From Desulfacinum hydrothermale DSM 13146 (GTDB lineage Bacteria; Desulfobacterota; Syntrophobacteria; Syntrophobacterales; DSM-9756), in assembly GCF_900176285.1 (NCBI RefSeq), contig NZ_FWXF01000004.1:1-64000 (forward strand): a stretch of 64,000 bases of DNA, given 5' to 3'. Both the position numbers and the translations under genes were made by a program. This document shows positions 16,263 to 24,118 of the stretch, piece by piece; position 1 is the stretch's first letter; every line of letters begins with the position of its first letter. The notes beneath the pieces were generated by a model. The model made no database searches. It worked only from the letters and a program-made list of their open reading frames with translations, and was not told where the DNA came from.

Positions 16263-17753
16263 ATGGCCGGTGTGGTCTGGATCTTCTTGTTTTTCGCCCT
16301 GTCTTTGCCAGCATGGGCGGCTCCTCACAGCGAGGCCACCCAGGAGTGCCTGGCGTGCCATGTGGAGGCCACGCCCGGAATCGTTTCCGACTGGCAGCGG
16401 AGCCGCCATGCGGAAGTAACGCCGGCCGATGCCCTGCAGATGGCACCACTGTATCGGAAGGTGAGTTCACCGAAGATCCCCCAATCCTTGCAAGCCACCA
16501 GCGTGGGCTGTGCCGAGTGCCATACCCTGAACCCGCAAACCCATAAGGATACGGTGGAGCACAACGGCTACGACGTTCATGTGGTGGTCACTCCCCGGGA
16601 TTGTCGGACCTGCCACGTGCAGGAAGTGGATCAATACGGGCAGAACCTCATGGCCCATGCCCATGGGATCCTGATGAAAAACCCCCTTTACGGGAATCTG
16701 GTGGAAGCCGTCAACGGAATCCAGGTCCTGGGCTCGCAGGGTCTCCGTATGGCCGAAGTGCCCGCCCATACCAACGACGACTCCTGTCTCAGTTGCCACG
16801 GCACCCGGGTGGAGGTGCAAGGGACCGTATCCCGGGAAACGGATCTGGGAGAGATGGACTTTGCGGTCCTCACCGGATGGCCCAACGTGGGCGTGGGGCG
16901 ATTGAACCCCGACGGCTCCAAGGGCTCGTGCTCTTCGTGCCATGCCCGCCATGCCTTCTCCATGGAGGTGGCACGAAAGCCCAACACCTGTTCCCAGTGC
17001 CACAAGGGTCCGGATGTGCCCGCCTACAAGGTGTACCAGGTGAGCAAACACGGAAACATCTACGCCTCCCAGAAGGCAAAATGGAATTTTAGCAGCGTTC
17101 CCTGGGTGGTGGGCAAGGATTTCAACGCTCCCACCTGCGCCGCGTGCCATGCGAGCCTTCTGGTGGATGAAGGCGGCAACGTGCTGGCCCAGCGCACGCA
17201 TCGTATGAACGATCGACTCCCTTGGCGGATCTTCGGCCTCATCTACTCCCACCCCCACCCCAAGGAGCCGGATACCTTCTCCATCCGAAATGGCCAGGGC
17301 CTGGCCCTTCCCACCAACCTGGATGGAAGCCCCGTGAGGTCGGCGGTGATCGACGCCCAGGAGCAGACAAAGCGACGGGAAACCCTCCACGGGGTCTGCC
17401 TGGGATGCCATTCCGTGAGCTGGGTTCAGGGCCACTGGGCCCGTTTTGAAAAGACACTGGAGGAAAGCAACCGCATGACCCGAACGGCCACGGAGCTCAT
17501 GCAAAAGGCCTGGGAGCGGGGGCTGGCCCGCGGTCCCCAGGCGAAGCAAAACCCCTTCGACGAGCCCTTTGAAAAGCTCTGGGTGGAGCAGTGGCTCTTT
17601 TTCGCCAATTCGGTGCGCTTTTCTTCGGCCATGCTGGGCTCCGACTACAGCGTTTTCGACAACGGCCGTTGGTACCAGTCCAAGGGCTTGCGGGACATGA
17701 TGAGGCGCCTGGAAATGGGCCGCCCTGGGGCCGTCAATGCCAAGACACGCTGA
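16263..17753 (+). CDS. Octaheme c-type cytochrome, hydroxylamine oxidoreductase (HAO) family
   Basis: A 496-residue exported cytochrome with a signal peptide ending at PAWAA and eight CxxCH heme motifs (CLACH, CAECH, CRTCH, CLSCH, CSSCH, CSQCH, CAACH, CLGCH). The GKDFNAPTCAACHAS block and the motif distribution match octaheme HAO-type proteins. Family members oxidise hydroxylamine or reduce nitrite or hydroxylamine to ammonium in the periplasm. A Tyr in GSDY (about residue 462) falls where nitrifier HAO has its crosslinking Tyr, but without alignment I cannot say whether it is equivalent, and this decides direction. ATG 16263 is preferred since it begins the signal peptide. Two exported thioredoxin-fold genes follow. 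Confidence 0.88.
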   Translation: MAGVVWIFLFFALSLPAWAAPHSEATQECLACHVEATPGIVSDWQRSRHAEVTPADALQMAPLYRKVSSPKIPQSLQATSVGCAECHTLNPQTHKDTVEHNGYDVHVVVTPRDCRTCHVQEVDQYGQNLMAHAHGILMKNPLYGNLVEAVNGIQVLGSQGLRMAEVPAHTNDDSCLSCHGTRVEVQGTVSRETDLGEMDFAVLTGWPNVGVGRLNPDGSKGSCSSCHARHAFSMEVARKPNTCSQCHKGPDVPAYKVYQVSKHGNIYASQKAKWNFSSVPWVVGKDFNAPTCAACHASLLVDEGGNVLAQRTHRMNDRLPWRIFGLIYSHPHPKEPDTFSIRNGQGLALPTNLDGSPVRSAVIDAQEQTKRRETLHGVCLGCHSVSWVQGHWARFEKTLEESNRMTRTATELMQKAWERGLARGPQAKQNPFDEPFEKLWVEQWLFFANSVRFSSAMLGSDYSVFDNGRWYQSKGLRDMMRRLEMGRPGAVNAKTR

Positions 17754-17792
17754 CCCCGCGCCACGGGTGCGGAAAAAGATGGAGGCGAAGTG

Positions 17793-18368
17793 ATGCGACG
17801 ATGCTTCTTCACGGTGGTTCTGGCGGTGGGGCTGTTGGGCTGTGCCTTGGTGCCTTCCCCCGGTACGGCCCAGGACGGTGGTGTTCCCCAGGTGGGGGAC
17901 GTCTTCCCGGATCTGATGCTCCCGGCGCCCCAGGCCCCGGCCTTGCGGGAGTATCTGGGGGTGGGGCCGGGGGCGTCTTTTTCCGTCAACCAGGTGGATG
18001 CGGATGTGGTGGTGGTGGAAATCTTCAGCATGTATTGCCCCTACTGCCAGCGGGAAGCCCCTGTGGTGAACGAGTTTTATGGGCTCTCGCAGCGCAAGTC
18101 CAAGCCGGGAAAGACCGTGAAGATCCTCGGGATCGGCGTGGGAAATTCCCAGTTTGAGGTGGAGGTGTTTCGCAAGAAGTACCAGGTGCCGTTTCCCCTC
18201 ATTGCCGACGGCGACTACCGGGTTTATCAGCTCCTGGGACAAACCCGCACGCCTCACTTCATCGTCGTGAAGCGATCGGCCGACGGCTCTCGCCGGGTTA
18301 TCTATTCCCAGGCGGGTTCCTTTGGAGATCCGGAAGCATTTTTCCACAAGCTGGTGGGCGATCGGTAG
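17793..18368 (+). CDS. Exported TlpA/peroxiredoxin-like lipoprotein
   Basis: A 191-residue thioredoxin-fold protein with an N-terminal hydrophobic segment and a lipobox-like LLGC, so probably membrane-anchored on the outer face of the inner membrane. The redox motif is CPYC in SMYCPYCQREAP; the cis-Pro region is QTRTPHFIVV. ATG 17793 has GGAGG 7 bases upstream, and a GTG three bases earlier is possible. It directly follows the octaheme cytochrome by 39 bases. A role in keeping heme-attachment cysteines reduced or in thiol redox in the periplasm is plausible but inferred. Confidence 0.85.
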   Translation: MRRCFFTVVLAVGLLGCALVPSPGTAQDGGVPQVGDVFPDLMLPAPQAPALREYLGVGPGASFSVNQVDADVVVVEIFSMYCPYCQREAPVVNEFYGLSQRKSKPGKTVKILGIGVGNSQFEVEVFRKKYQVPFPLIADGDYRVYQLLGQTRTPHFIVVKRSADGSRRVIYSQAGSFGDPEAFFHKLVGDR

Positions 18369-18543
18369 GAAAGGCCCAATGGGATTGCCCGGGATGCGCT
18401 GCCGGGGGCCGGATCCTTATCCCGGGCCGGCGCGGCGGGATCATCGCCTGATGGGAACGCTTTCCGCGCGGTACGCCCCTTGCCGGACGGCAGGGAAACC
18501 CTCGATGACGGAACCCGAACCACTGGAAGCAAAGGAACGAACC

Positions 18544-19164
18544 ATGAAGAAAAGATCGCACACCCGTGGGCTTGCTTGCCTGGTCCTGGCGGCGGCCGTC
18601 TGCCTCCTGGCCCCCCGGCCGGCATCGGCGGTATCGGAGATGTTCAAGGGCAAGATCTACAACCCCGGGCACTTGAAGCCCATCGATTCCGTTGCGGTGC
18701 TCAAGGTGGGGGATCCGGCACCGGATTTCACTCTCCCGTCCATCCAGGGGCCGCGGGTCACCTTGTCGGAATACCGGGGAAAGAAGAACGTGGTGATCTC
18801 TTTCGTTCCCGCCGCCTGGACCCCGGTCTGTTCCGACCAGTGGCCGGGCTACAATATCGTTCGGGATCTCTTCGAGGCCCACGACGCCGTGCTCTTGGGC
18901 ATTACGGTGGACAACCTGCCCACCCTGTACGCCTGGACCCAGGAGATGGGAGGCGTCTGGTTTCCGGTGCTTTCCGACTTCTGGCCTCATGGGCAGGTGG
19001 CGACCCGCTACGGCGTACTGCGTTCCGACGGGGTGTCGGAGCGGGCCATCTTCATCATCGATAAGAAGGGGATCGTTCGTTACATCCATGTCCACGACAT
19101 CAACAAGCGGCCACCCCTGGAAGACATCATCGGGGCGCTCCAACGGATTCAGGGCGGCTCCTAG
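18544..19164 (+). CDS. Exported AhpC/TSA-family peroxiredoxin-like protein
   Basis: A 206-residue protein with a signal peptide (cleavage near PASAVSE) and a peroxiredoxin fold. The active-site segment is PAAWTPVCSDQW, where the single obvious redox Cys is the peroxidatic one; no CxxC follows. Some deltaproteobacterial homologues carry selenocysteine here, but this gene has a TGT Cys codon. ATG 18544 is chosen for its signal peptide and an AAAGGA upstream. Together with the preceding TlpA-like protein it suggests periplasmic peroxide handling linked to the cytochrome. Confidence 0.87.
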   Translation: MKKRSHTRGLACLVLAAAVCLLAPRPASAVSEMFKGKIYNPGHLKPIDSVAVLKVGDPAPDFTLPSIQGPRVTLSEYRGKKNVVISFVPAAWTPVCSDQWPGYNIVRDLFEAHDAVLLGITVDNLPTLYAWTQEMGGVWFPVLSDFWPHGQVATRYGVLRSDGVSERAIFIIDKKGIVRYIHVHDINKRPPLEDIIGALQRIQGGS

Positions 19165-19289
19165 GACAGGCTTGTAGGACTTGGTACGCGTGGAGCGGCT
19201 CGGATGACACGTCCCTGCAACGGGGCGTCTTGCAGGAGCGAAAGGTCCTGCGGCCAGAAGGGACGGCGAATGCAGGAGGTGAAAATGCC

Positions 19290-19637
19290 ATGAAAAAAGT
19301 CGCGCTCTTTTCCTTCAACGGCGAAGTGATGTGCTTCGTCCATGTGCTGCTCAATGCCTTGGACATGCAGGCACGGGGATTCCAGGTGACGGTGGTGGTG
19401 GAAGGGGCTTCGGTTCAGGTGATTCCGGAACTGGCCCGTGGCGATCATCCCATGCACGATCTTTATGAGCAGGTAAAACAGCAAGGGCTTTTTGCCGGTG
19501 TGTGTCGAGGTTGCGCCGCCAAGCTCCAGGTGCTGCAAGCCGTGGAGACGGAAGGTCTGCCCCTGTTGGCGGACATGAGCGGGCACGTGAGCATGGGGCG
19601 CTATGTGGAAGAAGGCTGGCAGGTGATCACCTTTTAG
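19290..19637 (+). CDS. DsrE-like small protein
   Basis: A 115-residue cytoplasmic protein of the DsrE/DsrF-like fold: a Rossmann-type start KKVALFSFNGEVMCFVHVL, a GFQVTVVVEGAS strand and a CRGCA motif near residue 71. Members of this superfamily carry persulfide sulfur or act as sulfurtransferases. Two cysteines in C-x2-C could bind sulfur or metal. AGGAGGT precedes ATG 19290 at good spacing. The gene is followed by a small zinc-ribbon gene 16 bases on and then a flavodoxin, likely one operon. Function is not established. Confidence 0.72.
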   Translation: MKKVALFSFNGEVMCFVHVLLNALDMQARGFQVTVVVEGASVQVIPELARGDHPMHDLYEQVKQQGLFAGVCRGCAAKLQVLQAVETEGLPLLADMSGHVSMGRYVEEGWQVITF

Positions 19638-19653
19638 CAAGGAGGAAGAGCAA

Positions 19654-19842
19654 ATGGCGAAGAAGCGTTACAAGGTCCGCGGTCAATGTCCCCAGTGTGC
19701 ATGCGGAGACGTGACCTTTTTGGGTCCCGAAAAGCTCAAAGACAAGTACGTCGGTCCCGAGGATGAGATCGAGATTCTCTGCCCCACCTGCGGTACTAAG
19801 CACAAGGCCACGGTGGAGCAGGTGGAGGAGGTGGAAGAATAG
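19654..19842 (+). CDS. Small zinc-ribbon protein
   Basis: A 62-residue protein with two cysteine pairs, CPQCACG near the start and CPTCGTK later, spaced for a zinc ribbon, and an acidic C-terminus (VEQVEEVEE). A ribosome-binding site AAGGAGGAAG precedes it. The sequence is too short for a functional assignment. It is sandwiched between DsrE-like and flavodoxin genes. Confidence 0.75.
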   Translation: MAKKRYKVRGQCPQCACGDVTFLGPEKLKDKYVGPEDEIEILCPTCGTKHKATVEQVEEVEE

Positions 19843-19863
19843 CCTGATCAAAAGGAGGGTGGC

Positions 19864-20310
19864 GTGTCCAAAGCCCTGATCGTCTATGCAACGCGGACCA
19901 ACCAGACGAAAGGCATCGGCGAACTGGTTGCCGAGGGTCTCCGGATGGCGGGAGTGGATGTCCAGATCATGAGTGTTCAGGAGTTCGACAAGGCGGGAGT
20001 GAATCCGGAGGATTTCGATGCCTTGGTCCTGGGTTCCGCCACCTATCATGGGGAGATGATGCAGCCCATGAAGACCTTCCTGTTCAAGTTGGAACGATAC
20101 AGCCTGGAAGGAAAGGTGGGGGGATCCTTCGGTGCCTTCGGCTGGAGCGGAGAAGCTCCCGGGCGAATCTTCGACACCATGAAGAACATCTACCAGATGA
20201 AGATGGTCGGTGGGCCCCTGCGGCTCAAGTCGGCGGCTCTGGGCGGTGGGATCGAGATGGCCCAGGGCTACGGGAAAGAGATCGCCGGAGCCTTGAATGA
20301 CGCGGCCTAG
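19864..20310 (+). CDS. Flavodoxin
   Basis: A 148-residue FMN-binding flavodoxin. The phosphate loop is VYATRTNQTKGIGE; the FMN loops are LGSATYHGEMMQP and GAFGWSGEAPG. The start is GTG 19864 with AAAGGAGG upstream. It is a soluble one-electron carrier. Homologous domains form the C-terminus of flavodiiron proteins, and a full flavodiiron protein lies at 46.4 kb. Its neighbours suggest use in redox-stress pathways. Confidence 0.92.
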   Translation: MSKALIVYATRTNQTKGIGELVAEGLRMAGVDVQIMSVQEFDKAGVNPEDFDALVLGSATYHGEMMQPMKTFLFKLERYSLEGKVGGSFGAFGWSGEAPGRIFDTMKNIYQMKMVGGPLRLKSAALGGGIEMAQGYGKEIAGALNDAA

Positions 20311-20382
20311 GGGGCTGCCCGAAAATGGCCTTTCGGGAGCGGGGGCGGGTTCGGAACCCGCCCCCGCGCAGCCTGCCCTTGG
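20310..20382 (-). repeat. Short MITE-like repeat copy C
   Basis: It starts at the flavodoxin stop codon (TAGGGGCTGCCCGAAAATGG), contains a near-perfect GGGGGCGGGTTC/GAACCCGCCCCC palindrome and ends near GCAGCCTGCCC. Most of the interior of longer copies is absent. Confidence 0.6.
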
Positions 20383-20415
20383 CAAGTCTTTCCGGGAAAA
20401 CGAAGGAGGGCAAAG

Positions 20416-20619
20416 ATGACCACACCTGAGCATTGCCCGGGATTCGAGCAGTTCAAGGACCTTCAGTCCTTTGTTTGCAAGTGTCCCAATTGCGGACAGG
20501 AGCAGGAAATCTTTTCCGACGAGTTCAACAAGGAGCACCGGTGTTCCAAGTGCGGAAAGATGATCGATTTCAAGGTCTGTGAAGCCTATGCGGGCGCAAA
20601 GACGACCGCACCCAGGTGA
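20416..20619 (+). CDS. Small zinc-ribbon protein
   Basis: A 67-residue protein with CKCPNCGQEQEIF and CSKCGKMIDFK cysteine pairs, typical of a zinc ribbon, followed by a short polar tail. A GGAGGG site precedes ATG 20416. It ends just before a terminator, suggesting that the transcript from the DsrE-like gene may run to here. No specific function is recognised. Confidence 0.8.
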   Translation: MTTPEHCPGFEQFKDLQSFVCKCPNCGQEQEIFSDEFNKEHRCSKCGKMIDFKVCEAYAGAKTTAPR

Positions 20620-20627
20620 TTAGGCGA

Positions 20628-20646
20628 GGGGCTTCGGCCCCTTTTT
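20628..20646 (+). terminator. Intrinsic terminator with TTCG tetraloop
   Basis: GGGGC-TTCG-GCCCC followed by TTTTT, 8 bases after the zinc-ribbon stop codon. Confidence 0.88.
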
Positions 20647-20713
20647 GCATTTAAGGGGGCGAGGGCCTGGACGGCCGAGACCCGTCCCGGATTTCCATGG
20701 AATCGAGGGGGAC

Positions 20714-22792
20714 ATGCCCAACCATCTGGCGGGCGAAAAGAGCCCGTACCTTTTGCAGCACGTGAACAACCCCGTGGATTGGTATCCCTGGGGAAAAGAG
20801 GCCTTCGCCCGGGCCCGGGAAGAAGACAAGCCGATCTTTTTGAGTATCGGCTATGCCACGTGCCATTGGTGCCATGTGATGGCCCATGAGTCCTTCGAGG
20901 ATGAGGAAGTGGCTCGGCTTCTCAACGCCCATTTCGTGGCCGTCAAGGTGGATCGGGAAGAGCGCCCCGATATCGACGGCATCTACATGACGGCGTGCCA
21001 GGCCATGACGGGGGGAGGCGGCTGGCCCTTATCGGTCTTTCTGACGCCGGAAGGCAAACCCTTCTTTGCCGGTACCTACTTTCCCAAGGCGTCCCGCATG
21101 GGGATGCCGGGCTTTGTGGACATCCTTCAGGAGATCGCCCGACTCTGGAAGGAGGAAAGGGACCGGGTTTTGCAAACCGGCCTCAAGATCGCCGAGGCAT
21201 TGGAAAGGACGGTGGAGACAACGGGCGATGGCCAGCTGACCCACAGGGACTTGCAACGGGCCTATGAGCAGTTGCGGTCGGCCTATGACGAGCGTTGGGG
21301 CGGTTTCGGGCCGCCTCCCAAGTTTCCCACGCCCCACAACCTCACCTTCCTCTTGCGCTTCTATGATCGGAGCCAAGAGCGTTCGGCCGTGTCCATGGTG
21401 GACGAAACCCTGCAGGCCATGCGGCGGGGTGGCATCTATGATCATCTCGGCTATGGCTTTCACCGGTATTCGGTGGATGAGCGCTGGCTGGTGCCGCACT
21501 TCGAAAAGATGCTCTACGACCAGGCCCTCCTGGCCATGGCGTACCTGGAGGCCTACCACGTCACCGGCCGGGATCGCCATGGGCGAACCGCGGAAGAAAT
21601 CTTCGCCTATGTGCTCCGGGACATGACGGCGCCCCAAGGGGGATTCTATTCCGCCGAGGATGCCGATACGGAGGGCGAAGAAGGGCTTTTCTATACCTGG
21701 ACCCCGGAAGAGGTCCGGGAGGTTTTGGATGCCGATTTGGCCTCCCTTTTCTGTTACCGCTACGGGGTCACGGTCCAGGGAAACTTTGAAAAGGGACGGT
21801 CTATCCTCCACGAGGCGAAGACGCTGGAGGAGTGCGCCGAAAGGTTCTCCTTGAGCCTGCAGGGGGTGGAAGAGCGGCTGGGCGCGGCGCGGAAGGCCCT
21901 TTTCGAAAAGCGCCGGGAAAGGGTGCCCCCGCTCAAGGACGACAAGATCCTCACCGCCTGGAACGGGCTGATGGCGGCGGCTCTGGCCAAGGGGGCCTGG
22001 ATTCTCCACAAGGCGGAATACGCCGAGGCGGCCGCTCGGGCCGTGCGGTTTGTGTGGGATCATCTGCGGGATTCCGGCGGTCGGTTGCAACGCCGGTACC
22101 GGGACGGACAGGTGGCCCACCGGGGGTGCCTGGACGACTACGCCTTTCTGGGCTGGGCCCTGCTGGAGCTCTATGAAGCCACCCTGGAGGCGGACTGGCT
22201 GGACAAAGCGGTGGAGCTCCATGACGGCCTGTTGGATCTTTTCGGGGATTTCGACCGAGGCGGATTCTTCTTCACGGGCCGGGACGCCGAACAGCTGATC
22301 TTTCGAGAAAAGGACCACTACGATGGAGCGACCCCCAGCGGCAATTCCGCGGCGCTCAACAACCTGGTGCGCCTGGCCGGACTCACGGGGGATGCGCGCT
22401 GGGAAGAAGCGGCGGACGGTGTGCTTCGTGCCTTTGCCGAAACGGTGGCCCACTATCCCCGGGCCTACACCCACTTTCTGACCGGTTTGGACTGGGCCCT
22501 GGGGCCGTCGACGGAGATCGTGCTGGTGGGGGATCGCCAAGACTCCGACCTTCAACACATGATCCGGATCGTCCGCCGGGCCGGCAATCCCCGGCGTGTA
22601 CTGCTCCTGAAAGAACCACCCCCGCGGGGAGAAACCTTGGAGCGGCTGGTGCCCTTTGTGCGGCCCATGGAGGCCCTTGCCGGGCGGGCCACGGCCTACG
22701 TATGTGAAACGCGCCGGTGTTTGCGACCGGTTACCGAGCCCGAAGCACTGAAGCGCCTGCTGGATGGAATGGACAAGGAGAAGAAACGATGA
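20714..22792 (+). CDS. YyaL/SPATA20-type thioredoxin-domain protein (DUF255)
   Basis: A 692-residue protein of the family with an N-terminal thioredoxin-like DUF255 domain and a C-terminal six-hairpin glycosidase-like region. The start [20 protein letters not shown] and the CHWCHVM motif are diagnostic. Further family stretches are [25 protein letters not shown] and [14 protein letters not shown]. The biochemical role of the family is unknown. ATG 20714 matches the usual family start; the upstream extension does not. Its stop codon overlaps the next start (ATGA), coupling it to a triheme cytochrome. Confidence 0.95.
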   Translation: MPNHLAGEKSPYLLQHVNNPVDWYPWGKEAFARAREEDKPIFLSIGYATCHWCHVMAHESFEDEEVARLLNAHFVAVKVDREERPDIDGIYMTACQAMTGGGGWPLSVFLTPEGKPFFAGTYFPKASRMGMPGFVDILQEIARLWKEERDRVLQTGLKIAEALERTVETTGDGQLTHRDLQRAYEQLRSAYDERWGGFGPPPKFPTPHNLTFLLRFYDRSQERSAVSMVDETLQAMRRGGIYDHLGYGFHRYSVDERWLVPHFEKMLYDQALLAMAYLEAYHVTGRDRHGRTAEEIFAYVLRDMTAPQGGFYSAEDADTEGEEGLFYTWTPEEVREVLDADLASLFCYRYGVTVQGNFEKGRSILHEAKTLEECAERFSLSLQGVEERLGAARKALFEKRRERVPPLKDDKILTAWNGLMAAALAKGAWILHKAEYAEAAARAVRFVWDHLRDSGGRLQRRYRDGQVAHRGCLDDYAFLGWALLELYEATLEADWLDKAVELHDGLLDLFGDFDRGGFFFTGRDAEQLIFREKDHYDGATPSGNSAALNNLVRLAGLTGDARWEEAADGVLRAFAETVAHYPRAYTHFLTGLDWALGPSTEIVLVGDRQDSDLQHMIRIVRRAGNPRRVLLLKEPPPRGETLERLVPFVRPMEALAGRATAYVCETRRCLRPVTEPEALKRLLDGMDKEKKR

Positions 22793-23175
22793 AGTGGAAG
22801 GGGTTTCTGATAAGCTGCGTTCTTTTTCTGGCGCTGGTGGGATTGTGGGTGGGGATCGCCCAATCCGGAGGCACATCGGATGCCGTGCACCAGGGGCCCG
22901 AAACCCTCATCCTGAACTCGGGGCCCATGTCCCCGTCCCTGGTACCCCACTGGAAGCACCAGGAAGTGGTGGACGGCTGCGCACCGTGCCACGAGCTGTT
23001 CCCGCAGCAACGCGGCTCGGTGGATGCCCTCAAGGCGGAAGGGCAACTCAAGAAAAAGCAGGTGATGAATCGCTGTCTGGCCTGCCATAAGCAGAAGACG
23101 GAAGCCGGCAACAGGACGGGGCCCGTGCGATGCCGGGACTGCCACCGAAAGGAGCTCAAGGCATCCAAGCCATAA
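22789..23175 (+). CDS. Exported triheme c-type cytochrome (class III-like)
   Basis: A 128-residue protein with an N-terminal signal or anchor helix ([18 protein letters not shown]) and three CxxCH motifs: CAPCH, CLACH and CRDCH. Upstream histidines (VPHWKHQE) could serve as distal heme ligands as in the c7/c3 families. ATG 22789 overlaps the stop codon of the DUF255 gene. It would carry electrons in the periplasm. The pairing with a DUF255 protein is unusual and no function is known. Confidence 0.87.
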   Translation: MKWKGFLISCVLFLALVGLWVGIAQSGGTSDAVHQGPETLILNSGPMSPSLVPHWKHQEVVDGCAPCHELFPQQRGSVDALKAEGQLKKKQVMNRCLACHKQKTEAGNRTGPVRCRDCHRKELKASKP

Positions 23176-23380
23176 GAGGCTGTCTGAAAAGGTCCAGGTT
23201 GTGCCCTTCTTGTGCGGACGGAAGGTTGGGGCTACCCCGCGCGGCCGCGCTACCGGCCAAGCCCTGCGGCAGTAGGGGCGAATCCCGAACCCGCCCCGAC
23301 AAGGTTCCAAAAGAGCCACAGGGCACATCGGAATTCCAACCTGTTGGAAATCCCCCAAAAGGCGCCATTGTCGCACAGCC
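23176..23380 (+). repeat. MITE-like repeat copy D
   Basis: It starts at the cytochrome stop codon with GAGGCTGTCTGAAAAGGTCC and ends with GGCGCCATTGTCGCACAGCC. It contains the GTAGGGGCG...CCCGCCCC palindrome remnant, the CGGACGGAAGGTTGGGGCT block seen inverted in copies A and E, and the ATTCCAACCTGTTGGAAAT inverted segment. Confidence 0.75.
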
Positions 23381-23607
23381 GATCTCTCGCCCGAAAAAGG
23401 GAAAAACGCAGGGCCTCTTGCAGCCCGGCCCTCCCGGCGCAACAGCCGTGCTCTGCTTTTGGTAGCGGCCTCCGGGCGGCGGTCGGGCCAAAGGATCCGG
23501 CGCATCCGGTGGTGCGAAAGCCCGAATCGGCGAAGGAATTGTGCATCTCCGATGGCTTTGACGGTGTTGATTGTTTTCCACAAGCCCTGAATAGAAAGGA
23601 CAAGACA
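23381..23607. other. Intergenic region after repeat D
   Basis: With copy D this makes a 432-base gap. No coding sequence is evident. A TTGACG at 23558-23563 lacks a well-spaced -10 box. GAAAGGA just before 23608 is the ribosome-binding site of the next gene. Confidence 0.4.
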
Positions 23608-24117
23608 ATGAGCCACAACAAGCCCCTCATCAAGGTCTTCGAATACGCCCTCAACCAGGAGGAAACGGGAAAGCTCTTTTTCCAGACCGCCTTGCAGCGC
23701 TTGGGCATGGGCGCGGCGGTCAGCGCCTTCCGGCGGCTGATTGCCGAGGAGGAAAAACACATCGCCTTCATCAATCGAATTCTGGACGAACTGCACCAGG
23801 GGCGGGAGGTGGACCCGGGCCAGCTGCAGGACGTGATCCTGGAGCCCACCGACTATTTCGACGAGCGGGCCAAGAAGGAGTTTTTGGAGCAGTGTATCCA
23901 AGGGTCCATGGTGCCGGATGTGACTGTCTTCAATACGGCTTGGCTCATCGAAAAGGACCTGAGCGAATTCTACGCCGGGATGGCCGAAAAGGCGGTGGGA
24001 AAGACCAAGAGCGCTCTGGAGATGTTGTCCAAGTGGGAAAGGCAGCATGAACTTTTCTTCCGCCAGTTCCGGGACAAGTTGAGCGAGACCTATGCCCAGA
24101 TGCCGTGGGGAGGTTGA
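23608..24117 (+). CDS. Ferritin-like protein (rubrerythrin superfamily)
   Basis: A 169-residue helical protein with ferritin-like patterns: VFEYALNQEETGKLFFQTA, FRRLIAEEEKHIAFINRIL and LSKWERQHELFFRQF, giving Glu and E-x2-H residues for a di-iron centre. There is no rubredoxin domain. GAAAGGA precedes ATG 23608. The next gene starts at GTG 24119, just after its stop codon, so the two are probably coupled. Peroxide reduction or iron binding is expected from the superfamily. Confidence 0.8.
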   Translation: MSHNKPLIKVFEYALNQEETGKLFFQTALQRLGMGAAVSAFRRLIAEEEKHIAFINRILDELHQGREVDPGQLQDVILEPTDYFDERAKKEFLEQCIQGSMVPDVTVFNTAWLIEKDLSEFYAGMAEKAVGKTKSALEMLSKWERQHELFFRQFRDKLSETYAQMPWGG

Positions 24118-24118
24118 T

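Noticed and set aside
16467-18347. A 626-codon reverse frame opposite the octaheme cytochrome
   Set aside because: The plus strand carries eight CxxCH motifs and a signal peptide; the reverse product is rich in His, Gly and Arg with no domain.
18544-19164. A second selenoprotein of the peroxiredoxin-like type
   Set aside because: The active-site codon in TPVCSDQ is TGT (Cys) and the frame has no internal UGA.
21029-22876. A 615-codon reverse frame opposite the DUF255 gene
   Set aside because: Shadow of a strongly recognised protein; no ribosome-binding site or domain.
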